DNA of 64,000 nt from Metridium senile (Eukaryota; Cnidaria; Anthozoa; Actiniaria; Metridiidae): positions 7,681,240 to 7,745,239 of the forward strand of contig OX459105.1 in NCBI GenBank assembly GCA_949775045.1, given 5' to 3'. A program made the position numbers and the translations under genes. The notes below the pieces were generated by a model, which was given only the letters and a program-made list of their open reading frames with translations, was not told the origin of the DNA and made no database searches. Position 1 is the first letter of the stretch; every line of letters starts with the position of its first letter. Shown here piece by piece: positions 24,401-39,400 of the stretch.

Positions 24401-27400
24401 TTCTAATAAAGTACAGATGTCAGTAAGTGTTACCAAGCAAGGTACATTTTTCTTCTGAGCCGTTTCCATGGCAAAAATATGTTTCAGAGCAAAAATTGCC
24501 AGTTTTGAACTTACTGTAATACCGTATCTCTAGGTTTAAAAATTAATATCTCAAAAGTTCACTTTGAAAATGTCAAAAATGGCCAATAGTCAACTTAATC
24601 AATGTCTAAAATTACGAAAACAAGAAAAAATGTGCAGGCACTTGTTAACCTTAGCTTATATGACGGGTTTGCTCAACCCTACTATGTCAATATCACCAAA
24701 TTCGAGAAGATCTATGCCCACAAAAAAACTGGTTGACATCCTCCCAATAGCATTAAATTGGCTCTAATAACCAGGTTGAGTCTATATTATGCTCAATGTA
24801 TCTTAATCTCAAGGATAAAAAAATTGATTTAAAGCAGAGATTTCTGTGACGACATAGATAAGGTAGTCTTACCTATTATCGCGCACATCCTATTATCGTG
24901 CTTTTCGTAAAAAATAATATATATTTTCTATTCTGCATAAAATTCGATTGAAAAAATGGACCAAAAGAGTTAGTTGCAACAAAATAAAAATAAGTGAAAT
25001 AATACAATAAAGTTGAAGGAAATAACGATTTAATAGTTGAATTTTTGCACAGCCTAATTTGCATTTGTCATGCATCTAATTAGTAAAAATCACAAAAACG
25101 TTTGAGGTTGATATATAGAATGTAGCCTACTAGATAAAAAGCGCAAAATGTTTGAATGACCCTAACTTAACCAGCCTTAGCTTTGTAGATTGCAATAAAA
25201 ATTGAAAGTTGATCGCGGCCGACTTGCGAGAAGTAAGCTACTTAGTGAGTCGAGTCATGACGAAAACGCGTATCACTTAGTATATTTCCCCTTTTACTTG
25301 ACATTTACAATTTTTATTATCCTTGAAATTAAGATACATTAATATTGACCACAGCCAATTTAATGCTATTGCGGGCATAAATCTTCTTGAATTTTGTGAT
25401 ATTGACATAGTAGGGTTGAGCAAACTCGTCATATAAGCTAAGGTTAACAAGTGCCTGCACATTTTTTTTCTTGTTTCCGTAATTTAAGACATTGATTAAA
25501 TTGACTATTTTCAAAGTGTACTTTTGAGATATTATTTTTAAAACCTAGAGATATTACAGTAAGTTCAAAACTGGCAATTTTTGCTCTGAAACATATTGTT
25601 GCCATGGAAACGGCTTAGAAGGAAAATGTACCTCCCTGCTTGGTAACACTTACTGACATCTGTACTTTATTAGAAAACAAGTTTTACATCTCTGCAATCA
25701 ATAGTAAAGGTTTTCTGTTTCATTAAAAATTAGCTATATTTTTGGTGATTTTCAAGGCAAAATGGGTATTTTAAGGGGGTGGTGTAACTTCCCACCAAAG
25801 TGACAGATCCAACTGAGTTTCTGGACTACCACTGTACCAAGTTTAAGCAAAATCGGTGAACCCCATGTAGCACCCACTGCCTGGTTTTGCCTGGTTCTAC
25901 TACCATGGACACACTCTTAATTACATTTGTGTCAGAATGCAAAGGAAATGTTTTTTGCAAATATCACTGCCAGATGATAAAACTAAACCAAACATATCAA
26001 ATAAGCTTTAAAACAAATTGGCTTGTGCTCCACGAGGAGCTAGGATGATGTACATACATGCATTTGAGGTCCCCAAGTTTTGAACATTTTTTATCATGAA
26101 ATAGAACATCATGACATCAAAAATTCTATACTGTCTTGATAGTTTTATCTTATTGTACTTACCTCCTGTCTATGTCCTACAAGTCTTGATTCAATAGATG
26201 ATGGGGTTCGTATATCTCTTTGTAATATAAGTCTGTCTCTACTGCCTGATGACAGGGTATCTCCATTCCATGCTAAGGCACCTGGCATTAACAAACACCA
26301 AATTAATCCAATACACAATACATTGTATTAATACACACTTTCATTGTTTCGAAGTAGTCATTATTTACGAGAATCTTCAAGCTGGGGAGGGTTTTGAATT
26401 CAGCAGGGAAGAGTGGGGCTGATGAATTAATTATTCATAGGTCATTATTGTAGTCACTCAATTGGAACCAGAGGTTATTATTTGGAGCTAGAGGTTATTA
26501 TTTTGATCCAGATCGAGGTTTGAAAGATACTTTGATAGATATGAAACTTAGACTTGAATTTAAAGTAAAGAAAAAATCAAATGACACCAACGAGATTCGA
26601 ACCCGAATCTCTGCCTTCGAATTCCTACACCTAACGCTGTATGCTATCTGACCAACCGATGTCAGTTTTGGTTTAAATAAAAACGAAATGTCTTTTTCTT
26701 GATACTTGTTACAAAAGACATTGTTAGCATTGGTCCCATGGGACGGACAAGAAAAATAGTTTAGTTAATGGACCCTTTGGGAATTGTTAGTAAGTGGTTT
26801 TCCTTCGAAAACAATGAGAATGTGTATTAAATGGGATAATGGCCTCGCTCCTCGGCTTATTGCAAATAATGACGTCGCGCTGCGCGCTCGGTCATTATTT
26901 TCAATAAGCCGAGGAGCGAGGCCATTATCCTATACATAACATTTAAATAAAATCTGACTTGCAAAGAGCCTGTGGTTGTGATACCTTATTCATCAAGGAG
27001 GCAATTTGTTTTGATCAAATTGAAAAAAAAAAAAAGAGACAAGACAAAAAATCATGCTTTATACTTTACTAACGGTAGTCCCCGACTTGACTAACAATTT
27101 CACCATCATCAAGAAGTGCTCGGGCATAATGGATTGCCTCATCCACGAGATGTTATTCATCAGGAAATTTAAACCATCACTAAACATTCAATCTGACTCC
27201 ATTAGAGCAAAGATCTTTTGTTATAGACTATTATCATGGGGCCATTATTACTGTATCAAACTTTTGATTCTTGAATACTAATTTTATCTTGAAAATGACG
27301 CTGGATGGCGTCGAAACGTCTAGAATAAAATGATCACAAACCTTCTTGCGTTAGTTTTTGTTATACAAATAATGACTAAAGCCACTTTAATCATTATACT

Positions 27401-30400
27401 TTATTGTCAGTATTATTTATTAAGTAATACCGTGATCAACTCTGGTTCCATCATTTTAAGAGGTATGTTATATCGCTAACATCCCTCTCCATGAATAGGA
27501 AAATGAGGGAAAATTAGAACTAATCTTCCCTCATTACTATGTACGAGGTATATAATTCCTCATATATTACAATCCCCGGGACTATCGTCGAAACAGGTAC
27601 GTAAAATTTACACACTGTTTCGGAATTTCACTTGATTTGTTATGGGGCCATACTTGATATTGCTGCACACTCCTACGCGTGTGGGAGGCATTTTTGTCAT
27701 TGCGCATGTGTATAAAACTGATATTGAGAATAAAAAAAAAATCAAATTATCAAGTTTAAAGTAACAAGGTGTTTATTTTATAATAGACCTTACATCATAC
27801 ACCACAATATTATCTTTCTTGATTTATTTATGAAAATTAATATTAAATTCAACATTGTTTAATGTCGCTCCTTGAAGAATCCCTCCCAAACTAAATCCTG
27901 TGCTCATTTATTTCCTCGGTGATCATGGTATTACAAAGCAATACAATGACTTCTTCGGGATATTAGTGATTAAATATCCCTCAGCCAGGAAGTTTAGTAA
28001 AAGTCCACTAAACTTCCCTCTGCTTCGGGACATTTTATCATTAAATATCCCTCAATGCCATGGTATTACTTATAATAATAACATGGCAGGCATTAACACA
28101 CTAAAGTGCTGAAAATTGTTTTTATAGACATGATAGCCAGCCAATCAGAGCATACGTAGTATTTTAAATCTCTAAGACACAATATCTACTGATACCAATA
28201 TTCATGCAGTATGTGACAACTGATATCAATAGATAGTGTGAAATCTATTATAATTAGTATAACCAGGCTGTTATATTGCATTAGCAAAGCCTGAATAAAA
28301 CAAACAAACAATAAAATAATTCATATTTACTGACGTACACCACAGTAAATGTAATATGCCTGTTTGTTTTTAATGCATGCAGTTGTCAAAAAATAAAATA
28401 AAACATACCAACTCTAGCAGAATGGCCCTCCATTGTTGATACTCTTTTAGGTGATGAAGCATTAATATCCCATATTTGAACAAGACCTTTATATGTTCCA
28501 ACTGCTACCATACCACTCTAAAAGTAATAATCATTCTAATTTAATGTAATGTAGTGTGTGATTTGATCTAGCTTAGTGATGGAGTGAATCTGTTTTCCGA
28601 GTCATGTCCGAGCCCGAGTCCAGTCTGAGTCTGAGTCAAATATCTGAGTCAATAATATAGGTCAGCGGTATACTCTGTGGTTCTGGTAGGTACTTCACTT
28701 ATGGTACTTGAAAACTCCCGACCATTTGTACTTTCTTCTACTAACCCTAATCCTTACCCAAACCCTAACCCTAAGCCCAAGGTTAGAAGTTGGATGGAAT
28801 CCTAATATTAAACGATCAGGAGTTTTCAAGTACCATAAGTGAAGTAACTACTGTGGTTCTTCCTTTAGCGAGTTGGAAAGCATGGCGGATGGCGAGTAAC
28901 TCATGTTTTATTCAAATTCATTTGCATCTTCCTTTGTTTTCACTGTATTCCAGTACCCTTGAATCATTCTATTCAGATATTGATGTCATTGAGAAAGAGT
29001 CCGCTGAAAACCTTGAGATAGCCGATGAGAAGGTAGGTATCAAGAGCATGTTTTCCCGCTAATATTTAAGTGCAGTTTTACTGTGCAAGATTCGATTCGC
29101 ATTGGCCATTTGTACGGTATATTTTTTAAGTAATTATTTAAGACATCGATTTTCGATTTTCTTTCGGGAAAGCTCAACAAACAGCTTTAGTCGGTACGAA
29201 TAAGTCATGCAGGCTATTCGCACGGCAGCTTTCGCCAAAATACCAAAACTATGAATAATTCTTACATGAAAACATGCCTTTATTCGTCTATGGAAAAAAA
29301 ATCGATTAGAAAATGTAAAAAAGGACAAATCTAGCGGTAATTAGAGGACATGGTGTCATATAGTTCGGTCATGACCTTCAATCAATGTGGTCGAGTCGGC
29401 AAATTTTTTAAGTGTCGAGTTTCATGTTGATGTATTCTATGCCAGGCTAAATCCACATGGTAAAATAACAACCTTTCTCGAATTGCTATGCACGTCTCAA
29501 CAAAGTAGTAATAGTCTAAAATCAATGTCTTAAATAATTACTTAAAAATATTGTGACTGCATGTTTATTATTGGGTCATTTGTTGAATTATCACAAGGTT
29601 GTTGCTTTCAAGATAAAGAGTTTTGTAACTTGATTGATTTTGATAATTAATATAAGAGAAAACTTATTATTTGATTATCACAATAGTTTATTTGCACATA
29701 GAGTATATGTGTTACCAAATAAATTCCTAAAAATATTTCTGCATGATTTTGTTCCATTTACTTATCACCAAGTATGCATAATCAGTCCGGATTATAGCCC
29801 CATTTGGCGATATATGTGACATCACATTCTATTGTCTTTGAATAAACACCGAAACATATGCAAAAATATTTGTATCTTTTTTCAAGTCAATGCCGCAGTG
29901 TCTCACGGACTGTTTATCCGTGACATTTACCATCAGTTAGAAGCACATAATATTCAAGCTAGTGTGTGAATTCGAAGATAGTGATTTAGTTGATTTTAAA
30001 GCGAAATATTTGACTTTTTCCCGAGCGTGGTGAACGTCTTATGACCGTCGTCTGAAAGTAAGATCTACTGATTCATAATTTTATTGATGTTGTGTAATTT
30101 TCATGAGGTTGTGTATAATTTTCCTGTGTTGTACGATAAATTATCTTGGACTGTGACAAGTTTCTATATGGTAGAGTCTCTAGTTCGCCGGTAGAGTTTT
30201 TTCAAAGTTTGATAAACGGAGGTCATACTTGACGGCATGTCACGGACTTCAGTAATATTGGCATTTAACCTTTTGCTCGAGGTCTTGTCTTTGTTCTCAG
30301 TTTTCAAGTTAAGAGGAAAACAACGGCTTTATACAAGCTTACTTTTAATGGCACAATTCATGACTCGTTTGTGATCTGTTAAACAACGAGAAATTTCAAT

Positions 30401-33400
30401 ATTTGTCGTATGAATATCAATTTTATAAAGTTGAAGTCAGCGCGCTCAATGACTCGTCTTTTCCTTGGTGATCCACTGGCTCGAAAGTCGATTGCTATCT
30501 CGGGCCATGCATTTATTATGTATTTCTATAAACAAGTATAAGATAAGCTTGCTCCCCATTGGCATAGGGAGCACAATAATACAACTTTAAGAACATTTTG
30601 TGTATCGAAATGCAAAGACTATGTTTACATGCACTTAGCTTCAGTTATTGGTTTTCGTTTGACAATCACATTGTAGTAGCAAGTTTAATTACATGTAAGT
30701 TTTATGTTAAACTTTGTCTTGTATATTGTTCGTAGATTCACGGAGAAACATTTGGAGATTCTCAAGCAGTTATGTCGACTCTGTGCATGGCAATCAAATC
30801 AAAGATTCAGGCCGAGGTCATGTTTACATAGCTTGATAGCTTTTTGAATGTTTTGATTCTGTTCGCACTGGTGACGTATTCGTGACGTATGGCGAAATCC
30901 AAGTACGTGATTGGTCCAATCACTAATTAGAAATATCGCCAAATGGGGCTATAATCCAGACTGATAATCATTGCTGATGTAGGGCTCAATACTTATTGTG
31001 TACATGCATATATATAGTCTAATAAAGTTTTGAGTAACTGTGTAGTTGTGGCATTATTGTTTATTATTTTTAAATATTTATAACCACCATCCACTCTTTC
31101 TGTTCATAAAAAACTCGATAACAATTTAGATAAGACTTGATCGTATTTTCGATCCATTTCAATTCCAGAACTTATTAATATATCCATCAAGTGTTTTCAG
31201 CATTATTGCTTTTGTTTTTAGACTCCCATTCCTATGAAAACACGTTTCTTTGTCCGTCATTTTGTTTTTGCCTCGTTTTCATGTTGTTGCCCTGATTCTT
31301 GAATATTTTCATACAATTATGTAAAATAAAAGAAAAAATGAATGGCTTTTATAGTCAATTAGACTAAACATCGATAGGATAGACCTCTTGTATTTCACGC
31401 AACTTTCAACATTTTGAACGATTACAAATTTTGTTTTATATTGTCTCCTCTTTTGCATATCAATTGAGGTTAACCGTTTTAAACTGAAGCAAAGGTCAAT
31501 ATTTTTGTTTAAATTATATAATACTAGTCAGGGTACCTGTGAAAAATCCACTACTCTTCCTAATGACGCTTGGGCTGAACTTTGTAATGATTGGGCTACC
31601 TGTGTCAATGATAATCCAAGATGGTGGCCGAGGTTTGATTTCTAGTTCTGCAAGCATTTAATTTCTGGTTCCAATTTACCCACAATTGCACCCACAATTA
31701 CCTGTGCTTAGCATTCATTGAATTCATTTGGTAGCACAGTGGGAGGGTTTATTGGAATAAGATGCAGACACTTTTCACTTAGCGTGATTAACTGTTTGAC
31801 GATCAGCAATATACCTGCTTGGATATATTCAAAACATGCATGTCTTTCTTTTGCAGCTATCTTAATTAAAGTATTTTATGGTGGAAAACCGCAACAGTTT
31901 GACTCGGTCCCTTGACTCGGGCTCGGATTTGACTCGGACTCAGACTTGACTCGGTAAATCGGTGAACTCCTTATTAGTGATGTGATGAAATTTTTATGTA
32001 TATAACATTTGTGGTGTAAAATAATATGTAATTTGATGATATGGTAATAGATCCTTTCACAGTCCCGTTCAGTAACCATGAATAATAGTTCCAAGTCAAG
32101 GTCAGAGTTGCCACACATTAACATGTGAGCCTAGTTGTGTGCAAAATATTAAAACATAAATGTAGTGAGTGTGTGTGTGAGTCTCCCCAATAAGTATCCA
32201 GCTAGAAGATTGAGAAATTAAAAAAGTTATTTATTTATCAGTCTGGGTTATATATATAGTCAAATCTGACTATCCGTATGACGTCATGATTCTATTGTCT
32301 TTCGGATCATAACACGAGGAGACTACAAAACGACAATGTGACTTACTTTGGTCTCAATATCTTTTGTCTTCTATGTTTTACCGGATGTTTCCGAACACAT
32401 ATGGATTCGAAGGTGACAAGAGATATTTAAAGTGCCTATGAAACAAAAATATACCACCTCTTTTTATTCCATCAATGGAAACTACAATCTATGTGTGTTC
32501 ATTTAAAAAAAAAAAAATCTGAAAATTTTAAAAAGATTATATGTTTTTTTGCTTTCGCGCTAGAGCTATATGATGATAAATATGCGACAGGAGCCTGGTA
32601 CCGAGTGACGTCATCAGTTGTGTTTGGCTTCTTGACTTCTAAAGCGGACAAAGCGTGTGTTTCACTTCGACCTTCGTCAATCTTTTATTAGTTCAATACT
32701 TTGATCTTTTAAGTCTTTAATATGTCTTCAAGTGAACCTCAGACATCCTCATCTTCATCTGAGGAAGACAGAGGGTCTACAATTTCAGAAAATAACGAAG
32801 TAGAAAGCGTTTTTCTATCGTATGTAGACGATCCGCTTGCAGTGTTTGTGTTTCGGCCCGGCCGGGTTATTAAAGCGCTTTCAAAACTGATCACAACTCG
32901 GCACTGAATAAACTCGGCGATATAACCTACTTTTTTTTAATTTATTATTTAACTAATGAAAGGTTTATTATCATAATTGGAGTGTTAAGGTTTAATCATA
33001 CACAGAATAACATGTGTTTTATTACGTGATTTGAATCGAAGTGTTGTGTTTGTGTTTAGGTCCGGCCGGGCGCCGGGCGCTTTCAAAACTGATCACAACT
33101 CGGCACTGAATAAACTCGGCGAAAACTTACATTTTTCAAATTTATTATTTAACTAATAAAAGGTTTATTATCATAATTGGAGTGTTAAGGTTTAATCATA
33201 CACAGAATAACATGCGTTATATTACGTGATTTGAATCGAAGTGTTGTGTTTGTGTTTAGGCCCTGCCGGGTGCCGGGCGCTTTCAAAACTGATCGCTTGC
33301 CGGCAATAAATTTGGCTAAAAGTTACATTTGTCGAACTTATTATCACACTAATACATTAGTTGAAGGTTTATTATCATTATGTGCATTATTGGAGTGTTT

Positions 33401-36400
33401 AGGTTTAATCATATACAGAATAATATGTGTTTTATTACGTGATTTGAATCGAAGTGTTGTGTTTGTGTTTCGGCCCGGCAGGGCGCTTTCAAAACTTATC
33501 GCTTGTCGGCAATAAATTCGGCTAAAAGTTACATTTGTCGAACTTATTATCACACTAATACATTAGTTGAAGGTTTATTACCATTATTGGAGTGTGTTTG
33601 ATATAACTACGTTACGCTTAAGACGATTTTTTTTCTATGTATATATGTGTATTATATTATATCCTTATGTATATTGTATACATACATCTTATCTATCATT
33701 TATAAAGCTCGAACTGACTGTACGCTAGCTCGAAACGACTTATAATAAAGAGCTTGAAAACGAGAAAGCTCGAAACGACCCTGGAAGCCCTACATTCTGG
33801 TCGATGTCTGTGGACGAATTTCGTCCATTTCCTTCAAGTAGTCTCATCTGAAGGAAACGTGTGCATGGATATGTTCGGAACTAAACTATTATTGGTGCAA
33901 CTGACGTTTCCTGGCCCTCCAGCTACACAAAATTTGCCACTAACTCTTCTTTTACTTTCGCTTCCAGTCGCCATGTTGAGATCACTCGAGCATTGAACAC
34001 AACTGATGACGTCACAAGTCTGTTTTGACCGAGCGGAAAATGTCTCAAATTTTTAGATCGGAATGCCATTATTCAACCCATTTAAAAGTATACTTTCCAT
34101 GGACCAATTTCGATGAAATTTTCGCAATCAATCCGAAAACTCAAAAGGTTTTTAAATATGTGTTTTTCTATTATCTGAAATTTCTATTTCATAGGCACTT
34201 TAAGCCTATTTAAGTTCACTAGATGTCACCATTGATAATGATCAAATGGTAAGTTATGGAATGTCTTGTGTTGTGTGAAGAATGATTGTATAATTCATCA
34301 AAATAAGTTAATACAGAATACAGAACTGAGTTTTCATGTATATCAGTATAGACTGGCGAGCATAATTGCTAGTTTAACTAAATGATTTGGTTGCTTCATG
34401 TTAAAAATTAGCTAGCTAGCAAGGTCAACATGTGTATGTATGATTTCTGGTTTCAGGTTTTCATATCGCTTGTTGTTGTAATGTTTACATTGCAATAGCA
34501 CATTTTCTACTCGGAAATACATTCAAACATGGTCATATACACCATCCCCATCTTACAAGGAGCAAAAACCTTTATACACCTATTTCAATTAAGGTTGTCC
34601 ATCTGGAATGGTTGATCTGAGACCGATAGGAATTGTGGGAGTTCATTAAATTTCAAATACATTGTTTTAATCGCACTTGAATGGTGCTGAATAGAGCTGC
34701 GCGGCCAACCTAAAAAAAGATGTAATGATATCGGCTTAGGACCCCCGCATGGGTCGGACAAACGAAGTACGGCAAATCGATTCAAAGACTTCCGTATGCA
34801 GACTTTAGTTTGCTATTCGTACATAGTTGAATAGATTTGGAATATCATGTGAAGGGAGTACTCTCCAGCCTTTCTCAGGCGGTACAAGCACTGATTGCCC
34901 CGAAATAAACTTCCATTCACTGGTAGTTGATCTTTGTCAGTTTTAGCCTTTAGCCATTTACATTTACAGCAGGCTAAACAACCCTTGACACATGTGAGCA
35001 ATTCACCCAGTTTACTGCTCTGTTTTAGGCCTCTACACTTTAGCCACCGCTTCAGTTGATCAACAGTGTATTTGTCTGCATTATTGGTAAATTTTGAGCC
35101 AGGAGGGTTGTCTTCTTCAGTTAAAATAACTATAAATTTACTACGACCGAAACTACTTGAAGTTTCCATATAAACTACTGAAAAAGTATACTATTTCCGG
35201 TTTGAATGTCCGACCTCGCCATGGGGAGCAATTTACGTGACGTCATGGGCGCGCAGCGCTATGCTGAATTACAGATAACAGTATTTCATAAGTAAACATT
35301 AATATTCAAGCGTGATTATAATAGTGCATTTGCAGTTTAACAAGCTCCCGCAATTCCTATCGGTCTCAGATCAACCATTCCAGATGGACAGGGTTAATTG
35401 AAATAGGTGTATACAAAGGACGTTTTAAACTCGTTAAATTTCGTGGAATAGCCTTTGGAATACTCACATAAATCGACACCGGGATCAATGTCTAAGAACA
35501 TATTATAGCACAGACAGTTGTTGTGTCAAAGTCATGGGAGTAACTCCATGTATACCATGAAATATATTAGATACTGATGAAACATCTTCACATTTGTCAG
35601 TTGATGCCTTCAGATTTCAAAGCAAGCCAGCTAAGATAAGTTTGGATAATTTAATTTATTGAACTTTCTTACGATCAATGTCGAAACTTTGACTCTGAAA
35701 AGTTCACCACCAAAATGTTTTATTTTTAAAAACTCCCACCTCATTATAATCTTCCATATTAGTATGACATAGGTGACTCCGTATTGCAAGAAACAAGACA
35801 TCTTTACAAATTTAGCCCGATTTGTACATGTTTGATAAACACTGAACGTGTCCGCAGCTTTGAATTATATTATTATTTTGCTTTTGTTATATTATTACAC
35901 GTGACTGAATGTTTTGATGTCACCTTGCAAACAAAAGAATCGTGAAGTCATACGAATAGTCAGATTTGACTATAACCCAGACTGTTTATAGCAAATCTAT
36001 CATTTACATTTGCAGAAACTCCAACCTTGACTTTGAACTATCATTTGTAGTCACTGAACATATAACTGTGAAAAGGTAAGATTAGCAGCAGATTATTATT
36101 TACCCTGTCAGACCATGAAACTGATGTCACAGAATCTCCATCAGGTGATAGATCACATAACTTTGTGACCTGTACAATACAAAACAATTGTCATATTCTA
36201 ATCAGAAGAACTTTACTTATACAATTTAATATGAAAACTAGCGAGAAAAAATTACAACGTTTCATTGTCATCGTGACAACACCAGTCCACTCTTATAAAT
36301 AAAATATTTTTTCTATTTCTACCAACATTTACTTGAGAATGTTGTCGCGATGACAACGAAACATCGTATTTTTTTTTGCTAGTTGTCATATTATCCATTT

Positions 36401-39400
36401 CTAATTATTTATACTAATATTTTTTTGACATCCTCTGCAGCTTTTGTATCACCACAGATTGCATGTACTAAATAAATGTAATATTAACCATAAATGTAAT
36501 ACAACATGACGCAAGAGTTTATTACATTTAGTGGTTTGTTAACAGTGACCTTTGAAGTTATATTATGGAAACAAAATTCTATAAAAAACCTAATCTAAAC
36601 AATAGATAGAGACTAAAGTTATCAATGAAGAAGGACTTTACACGTGAAATTTGGCAATGGATTCAGCTACAGAAAGCTGAATACCACCCGACATGATAAT
36701 TTTTGATAAATGTAGGTTTTCTCATTATTTTCCGAGCATTAAAAAGATAAATCGTCCAAAGCAAGTAATTTTATTTTCAAAGAGTATAGAAGAAAATGAT
36801 TAACTTGCTAATACACAACTTTTGCTTTAAAAAGAGCAATTTTTATCCTGCGACCCGGAAAAGCGATCATTTTCTTTCGCTTCGCTTGCGGCTTAGTTTT
36901 TATAGTCGTTATTTTCACGGCTTGAACGGCAATCAAAGATAACATTTTTAATCATCAAATTACTGTTCTATAGAGTCGTGGAACATAAACTTAATAGCCA
37001 GACAATTTCAAAATAGGTATTAATGAGCTATATTTTCAATTTCACAGGTAGTTTGCAAACTTCAACCTAAAGCACTATTAAATTAAAATACAAACATAAT
37101 TAAGAAGAAAAACTAATAGCTAATGGTTTGCGATTCACTGAAAAACTTGCAGCTTTCAACATGTTCATTGCAGTACTAGTTTCAGTGTATTTCTTCTTCC
37201 TTTAGAAAGTAGAAGTTAAAAGTTAGAAATTTTTACTCATCTTTGGCGTTTTTGATTGAAATTATAAGCGAAAACTTGACTAAAATAGATTTGTAATTTT
37301 TTATCCGTTACTTCAAAACTTAGTTTTAACTGACAGTGTTTAAAAGAAACAAACATACCTAACCATGATTTGCAGCCAACAATCGGCTTTTGAGAGGATT
37401 TTTTGGGGGTTTAACTTCTAAATTCTTGAAACAACAGTTTCAGTTGTTTTTTTCCTTCGTCGTTGCATTGTAGCTGAATCCATTAACGTCGATCCATTGC
37501 AGAATTTCATGTGTAAAGTCCTTACTTTTTCATTGATAGCTTTAGTCTTTATCTATTGTTTAGATTTGTATACAGTTGTGTATGTGCTTCCTAACAGAGC
37601 AATATTTAACCATTTTAATAACGAGACAATCCAAACTTTAAAAATTTCTCTATATGAGCGACTTCCAAACCATGTAGAGTTGTCCTAGCTTTCATTTGAA
37701 CCAATCACAAAGCGACATTTATACTACGTGATCTGTATGCAAATTAGCAGTCTTTTTAGTAAAAAAAGGTGGATTGACCTTGTTTTTCAATCAAAATATT
37801 GTTAATAATTTTAATTAATACCTGACTAGTACAAGCACTCCATAAATACACACATGTACCAAGGCCAACACTAAGAATATTTTGAGCTGACCAATCCACA
37901 AGGTTTAAATAGAAATCATCCTGGAGAAACAAAAACTACATTATTTAGTAAAATGATGCAAGCAAATGAATGCACACAGTCAAGTAATTATTAGGTATAT
38001 TAAAAACCGTTATTATATCTAACAACTAATAGTAGATGGAAGCTGATTACATGAAAAAAAGTTGTTCCTTTCAGCAGGGTTTCCCTCCTACAAGGGTCAA
38101 AGGGGTGACTCTTGTACCCAGACAACTTTAAGTGATGTAAACTCTTTGTCCCAGGGTACCAAGACATCTCCAGACTTGAATATTTTGTTTATATGGGCCT
38201 TGAATGATCAAAATTTCACAAAAATGTGTGTAGCATGGACAAGTGTATGAATGTTTGTGTGTATGTTTGTATATGTGAATGTGTTTGTGTTTGGGAAAAA
38301 ATGAAAAAAATGCAGGTAACCCTCAAAGGAAGTATCACTCGATAAAGTATATCGTAACTACTTCAAAGTTTACAATTGTATATTTTTATCAGCACTACCA
38401 TAATCTTGATTAATTGCTATTGATAAAGCAAAAGTTAAACTTGATATTGAATGCATTATTGTTGTTGTTGATACTTTTTGTTGATATTTCTTTCAGATAG
38501 AAAGTATAATGTATCTGATATTATTTGTACTCTTTTTTTAGTACCTGAAGATCTGGAGCGTCCAAGACTTTAAATGGAATTTTTGATATTTTCCTTGTGG
38601 ACTGTAAACAATAACAATATAAAAAACTATTAACAACAGTATTATAATTACTTTGTGCACAAACGTTCAAGTTATGTACACTTCCTGGCGATGACCTCCC
38701 AATCAGTTGACAAAGCATACAAGGAATTATGGGATCATGGAAGTTACATTTGAAGGCTTTTTTAAACTTCAATCCCATATAAAATTTAGAAAAACGCATG
38801 AATTTGCTAATTGTCCTTTTGAATACTATAATAGATACTTTGGGCTGAGCCTTAAATAAGCTTGTGAAGAATTGTGATGGAAATATGTCAGAATTAATAA
38901 GTAAAATTGTCATGGACATTATAGCAAAAACAACCACATTTTTGAGTGAACAATTTCAATATAAAAATGCTCTAAAAGTTTTCAACAGAGAAAACCAATA
39001 AGGGTATATATAATGGTAATTGGACTGAGTGGAGTCCAATTCGGTCTGTAGTCATACGAGTGATTACAAAATCAAAATTTGTTTATCACGAGCATGATTA
39101 CAGACAGAATTGGGCGACCCGAAGTTCAAATACCAAATTAATCATAACTATTACAATTTCCTCGAATCTGATTGGTTGACAGACTGCTCTATTTTCCACT
39201 AATCAATCTTGTTTTTGTAATCGGACAGTGTAATCGGATAGTTGGCTGTAATCAGACAGTTGTTATCGAAAGTTTTATGAGCCAATGATTTTACTGCTTT
39301 CAGATTAATCAACCAATCACTGAATTGATACAAATCACTATAGCAACGAAAATTGTTCTCAAAAAATGAGTTTTTATCAAAAATGGAGGATTTTTTCATT

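Larger units (their letters stand above)
32239..35984. mobile_element. CAGTCYGG-family DNA transposon, 3,746 bp, with two ORF remnants
   Basis: TTTAT at 32234-32238 and 35985-35989 is the 5-bp target duplication. Inverted ends of ~50 bp begin CAGTCTGGGTTATA and contain TAGTCAAATCTGACTAT. Inside lie a plus-strand acidic ORF (32722), a tandem array of ~210-bp units (32838-33600), a nested inverted repeat (34567-35417) and a minus-strand SAP-domain ORF (35169-34813). The ORFs point toward each other from opposite ends, like a two-gene transposon. I cannot name the superfamily from the ends and the 5-bp duplication. Confidence 0.8.

Noticed and set aside
24564..25514. ORFs containing [12 protein letters not shown] on both strands
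   Set aside because: The same sequence read from the two arms of the 24018-25916 inverted repeat.
28790..29062. 90-codon plus-strand ORF with an acidic end
   Set aside because: Its start lies in the arm of a MITE and no homologue is recognised.
38521..38937. 138-codon minus-strand ORF
   Set aside because: Only its last 19 codons are real (FZR1 linker exon); the rest is intron read through.
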